Source: Angiostrongylus vasorum (taxonomy: Eukaryota; Nematoda; Chromadorea; Rhabditida; Metastrongylidae). From it: DNA of 64,000 bases. Positions within the stretch are counted from its first letter, which is position 1. Every line of letters begins with the position of its first letter. The DNA is taken from positions 1,054,001-1,118,000 of the forward strand of contig JADANN010000192.1 of NCBI GenBank assembly GCA_018806985.1, in the 5' to 3' direction. The translations under genes and the position numbers were made by a program. Of the stretch, positions 48,801 through 61,081 are shown piece by piece. The notes beneath the pieces are model-generated. The model did not search any database, had not been told where the DNA came from, and was given only the letters and a program-made list of their open reading frames with translations.

Positions 48801-49210
48801 CATGGTGACAAATCTCCTTCTGATTCGCAAGGGCGACGACTGCTTGTGGTGGTGACGACCTGGGGCAGACTTTGGCCAGGCTCACCTCGGGACCCCAGGG
48901 AAACACGGTGCCTAGATCAGCAAAACTCCAAAGAAATGAAGATTATGCTGGGGCCGGTACAACCAGCGAGGGCGAGCCGTACAAGTATCCAAGTAATTAA
49001 TGGGAATCGAGGGTGGCTTTCGAGCTAAAATAGTACTTTGTTAAGAAGAAATTTCAATTGACCTGTTACCTTTAGCTGTGAGAGTTTAGTGCTATTGGTG
49101 TTCTCACCCTCTTGACCACTAGAGAAGAAACCGTTTACTTCAGTATCGACATCATTTCTATCGCATTGCATTCCTTTGATGGCAGCCACGAGTAGTAGAA
49201 TTGTCCCCAT
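45883..49210 (-). CDS. Secreted astacin-family zinc metalloprotease, copy 1 (one frameshift in the catalytic exon)
   Basis: Multi-exon nematode astacin (M12A) protease. The start ATG at 49208-49210 opens a signal-like stretch MGTILLLVAAIKG; exon 49070-49210 ends in a GT donor. A propeptide exon is near 48360-48473 (SELDYVRDIGKSL, GIGEILFRSDIV). Exon 48185 to about 48293 carries the RTKR processing site and WKNGVSYTF. Further exons: 47604-47687, 47444-47544, 46933-47038 (zinc motif HEIGHVLG), 46769-46869 (Met-turn SIMHY), 46587-46708 (SELISFSDIF, HHGCN), 46408-46523 (EGF-like, CPSGYGGPLCD), 46239-46349, 46060-46184 and 45883-46003 (CUB, stop TGA). From the RTKR exon to the stop, phases are consistent except that the zinc exon is 106 nt: an extra T in a T run (CTTTTTTCA) shifts frame just before the third zinc His. 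The junction between the propeptide and RTKR exons is unresolved. A family D repeat lies in an upstream intron. Such enzymes cleave extracellular proteins; the substrate is unknown. Confidence 0.85.
47121..47156 (-). ncRNA. Degenerate hammerhead motif, astacin 1 intron, sense strand
   Basis: Reads CTGAGGA, GGCG-AAGT-CGCC, GAAA on the minus strand, but GAAACGTC has become GAAAGGTA, so stem III and the cleavage site differ. It faces away from the plus-strand motif at 47208. Confidence 0.5.
47208..47256 (+). ncRNA. Hammerhead motif with extended stem I, inside an astacin intron
   Basis: Core CTGAGGA, stem II GGCGAAGTCGCT (last pair G-U), GAAACGTC. Beyond an internal loop (AAGGCT against A), the flanks CAACGGT and ACCGTTG are perfectly complementary, giving a longer stem I than in the other copies. 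It lies antisense to the astacin gene, in the intron upstream of the zinc exon. Confidence 0.6.
48650..49010 (+). repeat. Dispersed repeat family D in astacin 1 intron
   Basis: GGTTTACCGCCTCATCATGG to CGTACAAGTATCCAAGTAAT. Antisense to the astacin gene, between its signal-peptide and propeptide exons. The 148-aa ORF at 48582-49028 is a product of the repeat. Confidence 0.8.
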
Positions 49211-49214
49211 CCTT

Positions 49215-50940
49215 GATGCTGTAACAACCTAGCACTTATCGCCTCTAATCTCTAAAGTGTCACCTTTTTTCCTCACTCAATATATCACCTCTAATTTCTT
49301 CAGTGTGATGTTTTTTCCTCATTTATTACAAACAGGCAAATGATTATCTTAATATGCTAATCCCATTTCTTAAAATATCTGAGACAATTATTTAACTGGA
49401 GTAATTCCTAATACTAGTAGACTTTACAGACAATTGCTCTACGTGCAAATCAGTGTGCGTTTCCAGCACAGCGGTAAGGATGTAAGTGCAGAAACCATGT
49501 GATGACAAGTCTTAGCAGACTTCGAGTTTAACGGAGAGCAATTTGCTGTTGGATGTTTTATATTTTGGTCATGCATTACAACTGCTTCATTTAAGGTATG
49601 CAACAAAACAGTGAGACCGAAATGAATAAGGTTTGGTAATGGTGGCGATGGTAGTTGCACTGGCGATGCTTCTGACGAGTGTTTACGATGTGCCTGTGAT
49701 TTCTGGTTGTCAATATGTTTCTATGAAAATGTGTCACAAAAAGTTTGCTCACCTGAGGTGACACTGCTTCAGAGCAGCTGCTCTGCCTTACTATTTGCTG
49801 TACGTTTGTTCAACCGAAGACACGCTGTTTTCAACGCTTTGCCGTACTTTGCAACCAGTTGTCGTACGTAGTAAAACTTCGTGACTTTATTATACGTAGC
49901 AGCCTATTCAGCCAAACTACTCACCAAATCTATGAAAACGCAGGACATTCTTTGAAACTAACATGTCACCTAAGTAAGATTTTTGGCCTATTTTATTGTT
50001 GCGCAGGAGAAAAGAAATGCTAGTTAATCTACGGCAGATCATTTTACATTGTCACTTCGGTCTGCTGCATGAGGTCCATTTTTTAACATTAAAACTACTT
50101 TGTTTTGTTCACGGATTGGTTATTTTATCGTCTCTCTCTCTCTCACTAATCGGGTTAGCCGCGAGACCATGTAGTGCTTTTTCCAGACAACGGGTAGAAG
50201 GTAAGACACAGATCAAGAGCGACTTTATGAGACGCAGTCAAATCTCCATGAGATGTGGACTTCCTAGTTTGGTGCATCGATTAGGTATTTACCTTTCCAT
50301 GTTACATGGGCATGTTCATTTATACGTGCGTGGATGTGATCCTATATACTCAAACTGTTTATGTAAGTCAATTCAACCAAAATGCTGAAATCAAGTTATA
50401 GGAGTCGCCTTTTTACAAACGAGCTCCACGTTTATTCTTGGAGAAGCTGGAAAGCTATCCGTGTTTGTATCACAGCTTCTACCTTCACAGCTTAGCACTA
50501 AAACAAGTGGGTCTCACTAACCTGATCCCGATAGATCCCGCGATACGGCAGCGCTGAATAGAACGAGTGCGGAAAGGCTGCTAAAATCTCAAAGCCATCC
50601 ACAGCTATCTAAATCTCGAGGGATTAAGGGTAGGAGATATGTAGCTATTTACGCTCACTTCCATCTGAGCCTTTTGTAGAAGCCCTGACCAAGCCAGGGT
50701 AGAAGAATAAGGTCCGACGTCATCGGACTGGTGGAGATGAGAAGGCGCCCGTACATTCAATGCTGTATATGAAACCTGAGCAGAACTGTTTCTCGCAACA
50801 TGAGGGCAGTTGACGAGTCGGCGACGTTGCCGTTCTCGTCAGCACAAGTTTGGCAATAGACATAGATTAATTCGAACAACTAACAATTCGAATCGCACGC
50901 TTGCGATTGATGATTGCAGCGCTAAAGTAGGACTTAAGAT
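49215..50940. other. No gene recognised upstream of astacin 1
   Basis: Should contain the astacin 1 promoter just above 49210, but no core motif stands out. ORF 49996-50388 (130 aa) has a hydrophobic stretch and scattered Cys, without a known domain. Confidence 0.4.
50131..50147. repeat. Short TC microsatellite
   Basis: GTCTCTCTCTCTCTCAC; one short run only. Confidence 0.8.
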
Positions 50941-50944
50941 ACTT

Positions 50945-51330
50945 ACTTGGATGCTTGGATGGCCCATCCTCACTGGTTGTGTGGGCCCCCTGCATAATCT
51001 TCATTTTTCTTAGAGTTTTGCGGCTTAGCCATCGTGGTTCCCTGCAGTCCCAAGGTCAGAGAGGGTAAAGTCTGCCTCAGGTCATCACTACAGCAGGCAG
51101 TAGTAGCCCTTGTGGATCAGAGGGAGATTTGCCACCATGGGACTGGCTTGGTGCCAGGATGGTGACGAATCCTGATATTGGTTTTCTCCTAGCTGGCCTT
51201 CCTCAAGGAAACACACTCCTTCTCAGCTTGGGAGACCTTTTCAATGGGATGAAGCCCGAATTTCCACGCTGTAAATCGCAGCTCGACTCCTAGGAGTGCC
51301 TCCCAGCCACGATGAGGCAATAAGCCATTG
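50945..51330 (-). repeat. Dispersed repeat family D, full length
   Basis: Reversed end ACTTGGATGCTTGGATGGCC to reversed start CAGCCACGATGAGGCAATAA. Confidence 0.8.
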
Positions 51331-52080
51331 GAAGGAGACTTAAGATAACGTCTGGAAAACGTCAAATTGAGATTTACGGAATGAAATAAGGCACAATGAA
51401 TGCGTGGCTATCTGAGGTTACCATGACGACCGCGAAGGACAATCCATGCTAACTCAGAGCTCCAGAAGCACACTGCCAACGTTGTACGGGAGATTCCTGC
51501 AGTGAAAGTAACATGATGAACGAAAACACGTGATGCCCAAAAAGGTTTTCCCTTAACCGATGTCGCTGTTGTCTCAGAACTTCAAACGGGACCGGGTCAT
51601 GGGCTCCGTGGCGCAGCATTCCATACTTCGCTGAAAAGAGGGAAAACTGTGAAATTCGAGAAGTGAAATTCCAGAACCACCATCAGTTGGAAATTTTTAA
51701 AATGACATGAAGGCTTTCAAGAAGTTATCTTTATCCGCAAAATCGCATAGCAATGCGGTTTTGCAAACTAATGCAATGGATTCACGTTGGTGCTATAAAA
51801 GACGAAAGTTTGAAATTAACTAAATAACTCGTTTATTTCTCCAGCAGACCAGTGCAATCTTTCTACACGAAATAGGACATCTGCCTCTTTCTCAGTAGTG
51901 TTAACCCTAAAAAGTCAGTGAAGCCCTAAAGATTTATGCTCGAAAAGAAAAGAATGTTGCAGTCTGAAGAACAACTGTGGAAATACACGTGCATTATAAT
52001 GAATAAAGTATCGTCGAAGGCGCACTAACGAAGGACTACAATAGTATGAAATTTGCATAAAATCCACTATAGCAATACTT

Positions 52081-52385
52081 TATGAAGTGGAATGCATGGC
52101 GCATCCCTCTTGGAATAATGAAAAGCGGAACGCTCTATCCTGTAGCTTTAATGCGCCATGCATTCGACTTCATTAAGCATCGTTCGGAGGTGATTGAATG
52201 CATATCTGGCCTTTACAATGACTCCTGTGGCCTACCGATGTATCGAATCACTGCTGCTATCCTCAGAGAAAAGTCTGATACCAATTTACCGACTCCGGTG
52301 AAATGAAGGACATGGTGGGCCTGAGGGCGGGGATCGATCCCTATGTGTTTTTCATGGCGCTCCCGACCACTGCGCTACACTTTCC
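52081..52385 (-). mobile_element. SINE family A with an inverted extra tail
   Basis: A minus-strand copy at about 52150-52385 (CGACCACTGCGCTACAC at its head) is preceded by a plus-strand tail piece at 52081-52140 (GAAGTGGAATGCATGGCGCA). The two tail segments are inverted repeats about 50 bp apart and can fold back. Confidence 0.75.
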
Positions 52386-52854
52386 CATAATAATGTCGAT
52401 TATTAAGCGTATGGAATGCCTTTCTCTTATTAGCCACAGCCGCAGCGATCTGCATTTCGTTACCTGTAGAATGAACATATGTAGTGTGGCCAAGAAGCTC
52501 TGTAACTCACTGAACTAGTAATGGAAACTATGTGGCCAAATCGTCCTCTCACAGCGCCACATTCGGACGTTATATGCCCAAACCCGTTTTATGTGTTAAA
52601 AAGCTAAATTTAGGAGTGGAATCCGCCATTGTGCGCGAGTTTTTCGGAGGATGGATTAGAAAAGTATCTGGAACTTCCTCAAATAGGAAATAAAATTATG
52701 AGCTGTTGATTTTGCTCGACTGACAACTATAACGGTACTGCGAAGTACGATTAAGAGAACAAACAAAAGATTAGGGATGGTAGCAGAATTATAGACGAAA
52801 TTTCAAATTTAACAACCGCTGTTGGTAACGTGGGATTGGCTGTAATGACTAGAA

Positions 52855-53125
52855 GTATCATAGAGTTTTAACTTTCCCATCTAGATGGTCATTTATGCAG
52901 ATACAAAGAGGTCTACCCGTTTCTCCAATGCATTCCTCACCGCTTGCCTCAAATGTATCGTGCCTTAACTCATGTAATCCCTGTCTCTCCCGTTAGGCAG
53001 AATACACAGTTTTCTGAGCTGCACAAACGATCACAGAGGCGGTTGCGAACTACTTGACTGCGTAGGGGTAATGGGTGCGAGGACAATAACTGCCACAGAA
53101 ATTCCAAGACAACTTTTTGGTCTTA
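52855..53125 (-). mobile_element. PLE GIY-YIG fragment
   Basis: Minus strand reads VRNRLCDRLCSSE, then CVFCLTGETG, and, after frame changes, CIGETGRPLCICINDHLDGK. These match the GIY-YIG N-terminal half, including the cysteine pair and YIGETGRP-type motif. RT sequence is not recognisable upstream. Confidence 0.6.
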
Positions 53126-53129
53126 AAAG

Positions 53130-53890
53130 AAAAAGTATTTCATGAGATAGCTAAGCGATGTATTCGGTAAGAGCTCTTGGGAATTTAATAAATAATTTTT
53201 GGGTCAGTTAAAATAACCACAACAACATAGATAGCAAGGTGAACGTAATACTTATTGCCTATATGGAGGCGACTAATCTTTAAATATTTTAATAACCGAC
53301 TTCCAGTTAAAATGGTGTTTTCAGGAAGCTGATGAACTCTCATGAACTGTTTTTGTAAGCGTTGTTAAGACTACTTAGTCGCTAATGTGCCCTTTGGTTT
53401 TAAAAACGTCCTCGAGAACTGGAACCGTTCTAACAACTTCGTCTCAGGTGTTCAGGACTAATTTGTAACTTTAAACCGATAAAAGTTGCAGACGATAGAA
53501 GCTCGCAGGCGATTACTCTTTCACAGTTTGTGGTGTCAGCTCCACCATAAGTGATGAGACCTTCCGGGTGTTCCCTGGTCTGTTCCGTGCTGGTGAATCT
53601 AGTGTGAATAGTCGTTTCTTCAGCAAATCTTAGAAGGTTCTAATAAATAAGTATTAACAGAAACTTCTCTAGACTTTCTAGTAGCATTGTTTCTCTTTGG
53701 TTAATGAAACTGATGAAGGGTGGACAAGTTTTTCAACAGCAAGGGCATTAAAAGCTAGACCGAGAATTTCATCAAAGAAGCCTTGCACAGCAGTCTACAG
53801 ACCACAGTCTCGTAGCGCTTTTAGCATAAGAAAATGCTCGCCAACGTTCTTGAAATCCGAGGAGATATGATTGGCTGAACTAAAGGTAGC
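53130..53890. other. No feature recognised
   Basis: May hold decayed PLE sequence upstream of the GIY-YIG fragment (minus strand), but no RT motif is readable. Confidence 0.4.
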
Positions 53891-53892
53891 GC

Positions 53893-54160
53893 AATGCTCA
53901 GGCGCGCCATTCAATACACATGAGATCGATCCCCGTCCTTAAGGCATACCAAGCCTTCCATCCCTCTGCAGTCGGCAAATTGCTACCAGACTTGTGCTGG
54001 ACGATAGCAGCACTGGCTCGATACATCGGTAGGCCAGCGGGAGTCATTGTAAAGACCAGATATGCATTCAATCACCTCAAACAGTGCTTAATGAAGTGGA
54101 ATGCATAGCGCATACCTTAGGGGTTGATCACCGCCGAGAGCTTTATCTCTCATCCTTTTA
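53893..54160 (+). mobile_element. SINE family A, head slightly decayed
   Basis: Box A reads GCGCAATGCTCAGGCG; body and tail (CACCGCCGAGAGCTTTATC) are well kept. Confidence 0.8.
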
Positions 54161-54639
54161 AACAAAGGTGGTTCTCGGAACCGCTAGTTGCTGCTAATTC
54201 GATAAACCAAGTAAAATTTCGTAACATCGCAAAGTAAAAAAACATTCCCAACGCAACGACATTGACAGAAACGTTCATTATTTCTCGTGCGAAAATCCTA
54301 TTTGCTGTTCCCGTTTCGCATCTATTTGAGCAAGTCCTGTTGCTCTCGACAAAAGGTGCTCGACTATCCTGATTGGAATGAATATATGCTTCTTATCGCA
54401 TGAAGCACTAGAAGTATTTCTTGACTTTTTTCTATAAAATGTCGTGCACTGAATATCAAAATAGCATGCATAGGTCTATATTTGCCAGGGCCGGACGGGA
54501 AGTCTAACTATCCTAGTTAATAAGTAAGTGTATTAACCAGCAGGTCACCATAATTAATTGCAGAACAACACTATCACTAGACTCGATGAGACCTTAACTC
54601 TGATATCTTCATTGTCAACGAACATTTTCGATGCGATGG

Positions 54640-54960
54640 TTGTATAATAAGAAGAATAGACGACAGATGGGCGAAAACAACCCTACAGTGGGCTCCACCA
54701 GCACGCATGCGCGTCTTGGGACGACCTTCTACACGTAAGGCCGATGTCTTCCCTAATCAAAATCAACCAGCTGTACTAGCAGCTTTAGATAATTGTAGAT
54801 CACGGTATGAGACTGATATCGTACTCGCCACCATGCTCGAGTCGCCACCACGGACGACCATTGCGATGCAATGAAACGAATGGAAAATATGCCGCACTAC
54901 TTATGAAGAAGGACGTCCAAGAATCAAAGCATGTAAACAAGCAGTAAAATAGCTTCCCAT
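54640..54960 (+). mobile_element. RTE-type non-LTR retrotransposon, 3' end of ORF
   Basis: One frame reads IIRRIDDRWAKTTLQWAPPA, then RMRVLGRPSTRKADVF, and further on TTIAMQ stop NEWKICRTTYEEGRPRIKAC. These match the RTE C-terminal phrases MRRTDDRWTKRTLEW, RPRGRPPTRWADVF and RNEWKRCWGPxxEDG. Confidence 0.6.
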
Positions 54961-55164
54961 CCCTTTTTCTGATTATGTTTCTAATACTTTATGTGGAAGA
55001 AAAAATAAACAAAAAGCTTACTTATTACTCATCCGCAATTATTTCCTTGAATCTAAAAGTTTGCAGACCCGGTGTCAAGTATCTCCATGAACTGCTGATC
55101 GGCTGACCAGATTGTTATGTCACCAACGTGTTCAGTTTGCGTGTTGAAACATGTCAACTAAATG

Positions 55165-55475
55165 TTTTGCTCTGTCTCCCAAACTGAGAAGGAACCCGGC
55201 GTTCCCATCAGGACGCCCAGCTAAGAAAGTAAACCAATACCAGGGTCCCTCACTCTCCTGGAACCAAACTGATCGCATGGTGGCGAATCACTTTCTGATC
55301 CATAAGAGATCCGTCTGCCTGTGCTGGTGACGGCCTAGGGCAGATTTTGCCCTGCTGACCACAGGGACTCCAAGGAACCACAACGGCTAAGCCGCCAAAG
55401 CCCCCGAGAAATGATTGCAGATTGTGCTTGGTCCCGCGCAACCAGTGAAGAGGCACCATCCAAGTATCCAAGTGG
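55165..55475 (+). repeat. Dispersed repeat family D, 5' truncated
   Basis: CTCCCAAACTGAGAAGGAAC to CCAAGTATCCAAGTGG; the start of the family is missing. Confidence 0.7.
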
Positions 55476-55739
55476 GCAAGTATGTCATAATTCTAACTCT
55501 TATTCTCAGATTATTGTATTAGTCGATTTTATAGTTAGCAGTTTTTCAGCCTCACAACTTAAAGCTTGCATAAGCAGCATCCTTTACAACCTCTACAACT
55601 TGAAACTTTGATAAACAACACACTAACATTCATTACAGGCAAAAACCTTTGTACTTTACACATTCCATATTCCATTTGTAGTCTTTTCAACCGAGAAGAT
55701 CTGTGGATAAAACCATTCGCAGTAATTATGGAAGCAATT

Positions 55740-56105
55740 TCTCTTCATTTGACCCGTTTTCACGTTTACTGTGAGGATCCCAGCACTTCTTACATTCGAT
55801 TCGTTTGCTCGCATACATTGTCCAATAAGATCTTCCACCTTCTACAGTTGGCTTCGGTTACTGCTTGAGGATTTTCAGTTCATCTTGAATATCGTAGAAT
55901 GCTGGTCTAGTCGATTCTCTCTGGAGTCCTGAGATAGCCGGGCTGGAGAGTTTCCAATTAGATTGTAGGAAGTGACTTTCCCCGGACAAGTCCAGCACCA
56001 ATTTCCAGACCCCAGAGGGGTGACAGCCTTGGTTGGCTCGGGCGGAAACGAACCAGCACCATGCTCGGTGTGGTCGACATCACTACCACTGTGCTATCCA
56101 CCCAC
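55740..56105 (-). mobile_element. SINE family C, full length
   Basis: Reversed tail TGAGGATCCCAGCACTTCTT through body to ACTACCACTGTGCTATCCAC (reversed box A) and GGAAACGAACCAGCACC (reversed box B). Confidence 0.8.
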
Positions 56106-56814
56106 TCGAAACAATTTAGTCATAAATATATTTGCTGCATTATCTGTGGGTTTTGTTTTCTAACTAGGTTTCTCAGCCATAGAAGTTCAACAATTTTTGT
56201 TCGTAGACACACCGATTATTCTTTTCATCTCTTCGACAGTTGCCCTCTCCCTCAAATCGACGGCGTTGTTCAACACTTACTAGTTTACCACCATCTGGAA
56301 CTAAACATCATGCTCAAATAAATTATAAAAATAAATCGCTTCACTACAAGGCAATAGCTTGTTCCAAACTCGCTGTTATAGTAAAAACCAAGGATCACGT
56401 AAGACATAATGTAACAACTCACCACCGCTCGTGCCATCACCGGCCACCTCAACTACATCGTTCTTTTCAAATCCTTTATTTCCTACATAGTCTTAGAATA
56501 GGATTTTAACAGTTCTCCCAAACTCATAGTTTTTAGTATAGTTGTGTATCCTCAATTCCAAAATCCTCATGGTCACTTGCAACGTCGAGCTCAATTCTAT
56601 CCTTTTAATGGTTGATACCATTCATCACCAAAAGTTCAATTTCTAACAGGAAAGATTTCTTAAAAATCGCCAGTAGGGGAGCTTAATTAGAGCATAAATA
56701 AAAAGCAAACAGCTTTCAGGCGATGAAGATCTTTGAACCTGTGAAGGTGGATGAAATTCAAAAAGGAGTAAGGGTTAGAGTAAAAGTAAAGTAAGAGTAA
56801 AAATAAAAGTGGCT

Positions 56815-56970
56815 GTGAGAAAGGCAAAGCGAGGATCTTAGCGGTACAATGGGTAACACGTGAGCCCTCGGAAGGGTAGTCGCGGGCTCGAATCTGGCCT
56901 TTGGGCTGAGGTTTGCAAATATCTCAGCATCATAGTGGTCATAATAGTGTTTTTACACAATGTGTTACAA
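56815..56970 (+). mobile_element. SINE family B, good copy
   Basis: GAGAAAGGCAAAGCGAGGAT, box A GGTACAATGGGTAACACG, box B CGGGCTCGAATCTGG, tail TCTCAGCATCATAGTGGTC. Confidence 0.7.
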
Positions 56971-56999
56971 TTTTGGTTAATAGACGTGCTTTCTAACTT

Positions 57000-58450
57000 G
57001 GAAACTTAGACGCTCCGTCTTCATGATTTCGGCGGAGCCTTGCACATCTTCCATCCGTTTTTTTGCCTCTCCATCGTCGTCTATGGTAGTGGTTTGATTG
57101 GAAAGTGGTGGCGGTTGCGAGATTTCATGACCTGATCTGCAAAACAACTGCGGCAGCGTGTCCAGCTAACTGAGTTTAGTTAAGAACACATCCGCACAAC
57201 GTGTAGTTGGTCCTCCTGGCCGACGTAGCGGTCTCTTGGTTCCCGCTCTACAGTTCTTTCGTGCATCTGCGCTCTGCCTTCTTACTATGGCCTCCAGTCT
57301 TTTTTGTCTATCGAGGTATGCTCTCTTTGGTCTCGAAGATGAGATAGATTTCGATGATCACAGCTTCACGTTCCGGCTAGATGTTGTTTGTGCCGGTCAT
57401 GTTTCAAAAGAAATGGTTTAAGTGCTTTCGCCGTTTTCTTGACTTAGTTGAATTATGAGAGCACATACATGCTGTGTAACATAGCGCTAGAAGGATCATT
57501 GAGTCGAAAAGGTGCGTGCGGTGTTTTTAGATGTCAGCTATTTGATCGGTGGCTTCTTTGCGAGGCTTCAATGAGGGCCCATTTTTCTTTCTTTATGTGT
57601 ACGATCCCTTTTTATGTTTCCCCTATGTTTATTGAACGTCCAAGGCACACGTAAGATGTGGGGTCTGCAGTAAGAGAATGAAACAACCATGCCGATTTGT
57701 TCATCTTTTCACCACAGCTTCTTCATGAACTTGGTTTTCATGCGATTTATGCGTAGTCCTATCTTTTACTCCATTTCGTTGAGCTCACTAGTCATCGTCT
57801 CCACTTGGTACTTTTAAGAAAATTACGATGTAGTCAAAACGATTTGGTTGAAACTTTTCATAGATACGTACGGCCTTTTACCAATTGAGTGACTTCATCA
57901 TGAACTGCAGTGCGGCAGAAAAAAAAGCTTTAGAGATATTTCGTTTTCCTTGTCGAAGTTCTTTTCTTATAGGTATGAGGCCGACTGAGCAGCTGTTTTT
58001 CTTGTGTTGCAGTTCTGATAACTGCTAGCTAGCATTCGTTTATACGATTAATCTACTCCTTGATACCTGAGCGTTTAAAGAATTGAATTCGCTTTGACGC
58101 TGCAAAGGCTATTTGATAGCAAACAAAAGTTAGGACAAGGGAAACGTGGTGTTCATGACAAAGTGCTGTGAGGTCGGTCATGGTTTGGATGTGGTTTGTG
58201 CAACTCAATCCTTGTCAAAACCCAGCTTGCTCAACTGGTTGTGCCTCATCCGATGTCCTCGATGCCAGGAGTAGGATGTTTATTCACAAAAAAGCACATC
58301 AGAACATTGTTACGAAGATTCCTTCAGTCACCCTTTTTGCGCAAATTGACCGTGAGCGATGTCCTCTACTTGTCTGGGATTTCCGCTTTTTGAAGGTAAA
58401 ATATAACATGGGTTGGTGAATCTATCTATGTACGGCTTCAGTTAAAAGGT
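57000..58450 (-). mobile_element. RTE-type non-LTR retrotransposon, RT domain remnant
   Basis: Read from right to left: AEIPDK stop RTSLTVNLRKKG; DEAQPVEQAGF stop QGLSCTNHIQTMT (58190-58250); NEISLKLFF in place of DTISPKLF; FDYIVIF where FADDIVIF is expected, so the catalytic Asp pair is lost; ELNEME stop KIGLRINRMKTKFMKKLW (about 57705-57785); SYVCLGRSINIG; and THLFDSMILLALCYTA. Order and spacing follow an RTE reverse transcriptase, with deletions and many stops. The 5' endonuclease is not seen. Confidence 0.75.
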
Positions 58451-58454
58451 AACC

Positions 58455-58970
58455 GGCGATAATATTATCGAGCCTTGGAGCTTTCTTTCACACGTCCAAC
58501 TTCAGAAATGGAATCTAGGGCGGTTTTTCGCCAGCGGTAATTTCGACATTTAAGACGGAAGTTGTTAAGTGGAAAAAATTTGGTGTATAACTTTTCCGTT
58601 ATCGATTCCACATCGTGATGTGGCGGTGGTCCTATATCCGTTCGTCAGGGCTGGTAACGCAGCCCCGTATAATGATAAATGTCTCGACGGCACTTGCTTA
58701 GACTAGACCGTTTTTGAGCTGCTCTAACATAACTCCTGCTTATGCAGGTGTAACTTTTTTATAAAGTTTTTCTACTAACGTGGTTAATAAAAGTTAATAT
58801 TGTAAGTATTTGTCCGACTATGTGGAATATTCCTGCACGTGTACACTCACAGCGTCAGGCATTATTCTAGTTATCGTTCACAAAGACAATGCTTTTCTTT
58901 ATGAGAAGAAAGTATTATATGCTCAATAGATGTCACAAGTGGTTTCTACTATTCTGTTTACTCAGACACA
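58455..58970. other. No feature recognised
   Basis: Possible decayed 5' part of the minus-strand RTE remnant; no motif readable. Confidence 0.4.
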
Positions 58971-58971
58971 T

Positions 58972-59105
58972 GTAGCGCAATGGTGGTAGGTACTTCAATC
59001 ACCATATGGGCATTAGTTCAATATCAGATTCCATCAAATCAGGTCACCTCGTAGAGTCAAATGTATTGCGCATTCTAGAAGTTTAGATCAATGATGAACG
59101 CTTTA
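58972..59105 (+). mobile_element. SINE family A, internally deleted
   Basis: Head CATGTAGCGCAATGGTGGTA joins almost directly to tail AATCAGGTCACCTCGTAGAG; the central 130 bp are missing. Confidence 0.55.
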
Positions 59106-59454
59106 CACAGTATGGTTTCTTTAGTAGACGCTTTTAGCGTTCATAAGTTAAGTTTTTATTTATTAAGAAACAGAGTTGTCTGGAGAGGAATGTCACTACT
59201 GGATAAGTGCAATAAATCAGCGTAAAGTGGTTAATGGCGAAGAAAAACGAGTTTTACAGGAAGTTTTGCTGGAATTTTGTTTTGCTTTCTCACTGCATGT
59301 TGGACTTTTCTAAGTACTAAACGAGCGTCGACAATACATGAATTTGAAAGCTATAAGTTATTTTCTCATTCGAACTGTCTGCACCTATTCGTTGTTTGGG
59401 AAAACTCTCCATTTTTTTCGGAGTTGAAGGTTATCAGACACACTACCACCGCAG

Positions 59455-59514
59455 GGTATACACACATATATATGTACATGTACATACATACACACATAGA
59501 TGTGCATATGTATG

Positions 59515-59546
<32 letters not shown>

Positions 59547-59553
59547 TACACTC
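59455..59553. repeat. TA/ACAT microsatellite
   Basis: ACACATATATATGTACATG followed by a long TA run (about 59515-59540). Nearly self-complementary, so it can extrude a hairpin. Confidence 0.95.
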
Positions 59554-61048
59554 GCAATACTCCTATTCCATAGAATCTGGAGAAAGGAAATCACCATTGG
59601 AAGTATACTTCATGCCGACATTATTCGAGTTTTCACACATAACTCCTCTCCTGTTTAAAACCACATCGTAAATGGCTTCCAACTCACAATTTTTTATAAA
59701 ACATTTGTTACAAAAAACAAACTTCGATCAAAAAATCTGCATAAGGAAGCTAACAATTTTTCACTGTTAATCAATATAGCGATACACGACGGTAGTCGCT
59801 ATGGTGCCGACTTTGTTGAAAATGATCACAGGCAAGGGATTGGACTTGGAGACAATGGGACCTTCGCTGCCTTTTGTCGAGCAAAAACTAAAGAGGAGGT
59901 TCTATACTTGCAAGAACTTCGAATTCGTCAGAATTTACTCTCACCGGTAACCCGTCAACTTCTGGTTTTTCTGAGCTTTGACTTCGACACCACCTCTTGT
60001 ACACCCACCGTAGTCATATCCATGGGAGATCGACTGGACTTCCACTTCTATTTTCTTTCCTTCAGGGGCCTGAACCCTAGTCATATTTCCCTATGACGAT
60101 GATCCATATTAAGGCAGTCGTACTCTGATCATGTAATTGCAAACGTCAAACTGATCTCTGACACCGGGTCCAAAACCTAGTCTACACTCAAGCGTTTGTC
60201 TTTTCTCCGTCGCAACAAGATATTGTCCACATCCTGGTGGCTGAAACAAGCTCAGTTATCGATAAGAACACTCACTCTCAAAAGCCATTACTCACCCGTT
60301 GATCACAGAGTACCACCGTAGCCACTGGGACAGATACACATGGAACAGTTTCGAGGATGAGGATATCCCTCGTTCATACATTTGGCGGATGTAGATTTGT
60401 TACAAATTTCTGAAAAAAAATGGTCTATCCATGACTACGGCGTTCCACTGCAAAATGTTTACGAGTCTCACCATTGCATCCATAATGTTCGTTGATCATG
60501 AAGATATCAGAAAAAGAAACCATTTCAGATCCCATCGTCTTTTGGTGACGACGATCTATTGCAATCATTGTAGGCCTTCGGTTAGTAGAACAACTGAAAA
60601 GTTCGTCGAGTGCTCACAAATATGGTAAATACCCCAGGTAAACTCTTCAGACCTAAGCTCTCCATAGTGCATTATACTTCCGTAATCGTACTTTAGCCCA
60701 TAAACGTCGGCATCGCTCTTGTCCAGCTTTGCGAACTCCAAGAGATTAGTTGGCTAGACGAGATATTATGATTAGTCTTCTCACACACCCCTTTCGCAAA
60801 AGTTTTAAAAACGACTCACTTCAATGTTTTGCTCTACGATTTTAACATAACTGTCGCGATCATATCGTTGCATCGTGTGGAAAAATCCAAGAACATGGCC
60901 AATCTCATGCAGGGCCGACCTCTCCTAAAGCAGCTACCTAACTAATACTAGAAAAAAAGCGCCATTATACAAGAACTATAAAATTCGATTTCCTATCTTC
61001 TTGATGAGCAGCCACAAGGTTGTTATTACTGTATTTCTAAAGGACATC

Positions 61049-61081
61049 CGAAGTTTCGGCTGATTTCTCCTTCTTCAGAGC
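61049..61081 (-). ncRNA. Degenerate hammerhead motif, astacin 2 intron, sense strand
   Basis: Minus strand: CTGAAGA, an altered stem II (GGAGAAATCAGCC), GAAAC, TTC. It is the left member of an outward-facing pair with 61977-62013. Confidence 0.4.

Noticed and set aside
51601..51630. GGGCTCCGTGGCGCAGCATT as a tRNA or SINE head
   Set aside because: Box A-like only; nothing matching a SINE body or box B follows.
59277..59671. Overlapping ORFs with YIYIYIYI or similar runs
   Set aside because: Translation of the TA/ACAT microsatellite on both strands.
60431..60628. Plus-strand ORFs at 46570-46842 and 60431-60628
   Set aside because: They are antisense shadows of the astacin exon encoding the SDIF/GCN segment on the minus strand.
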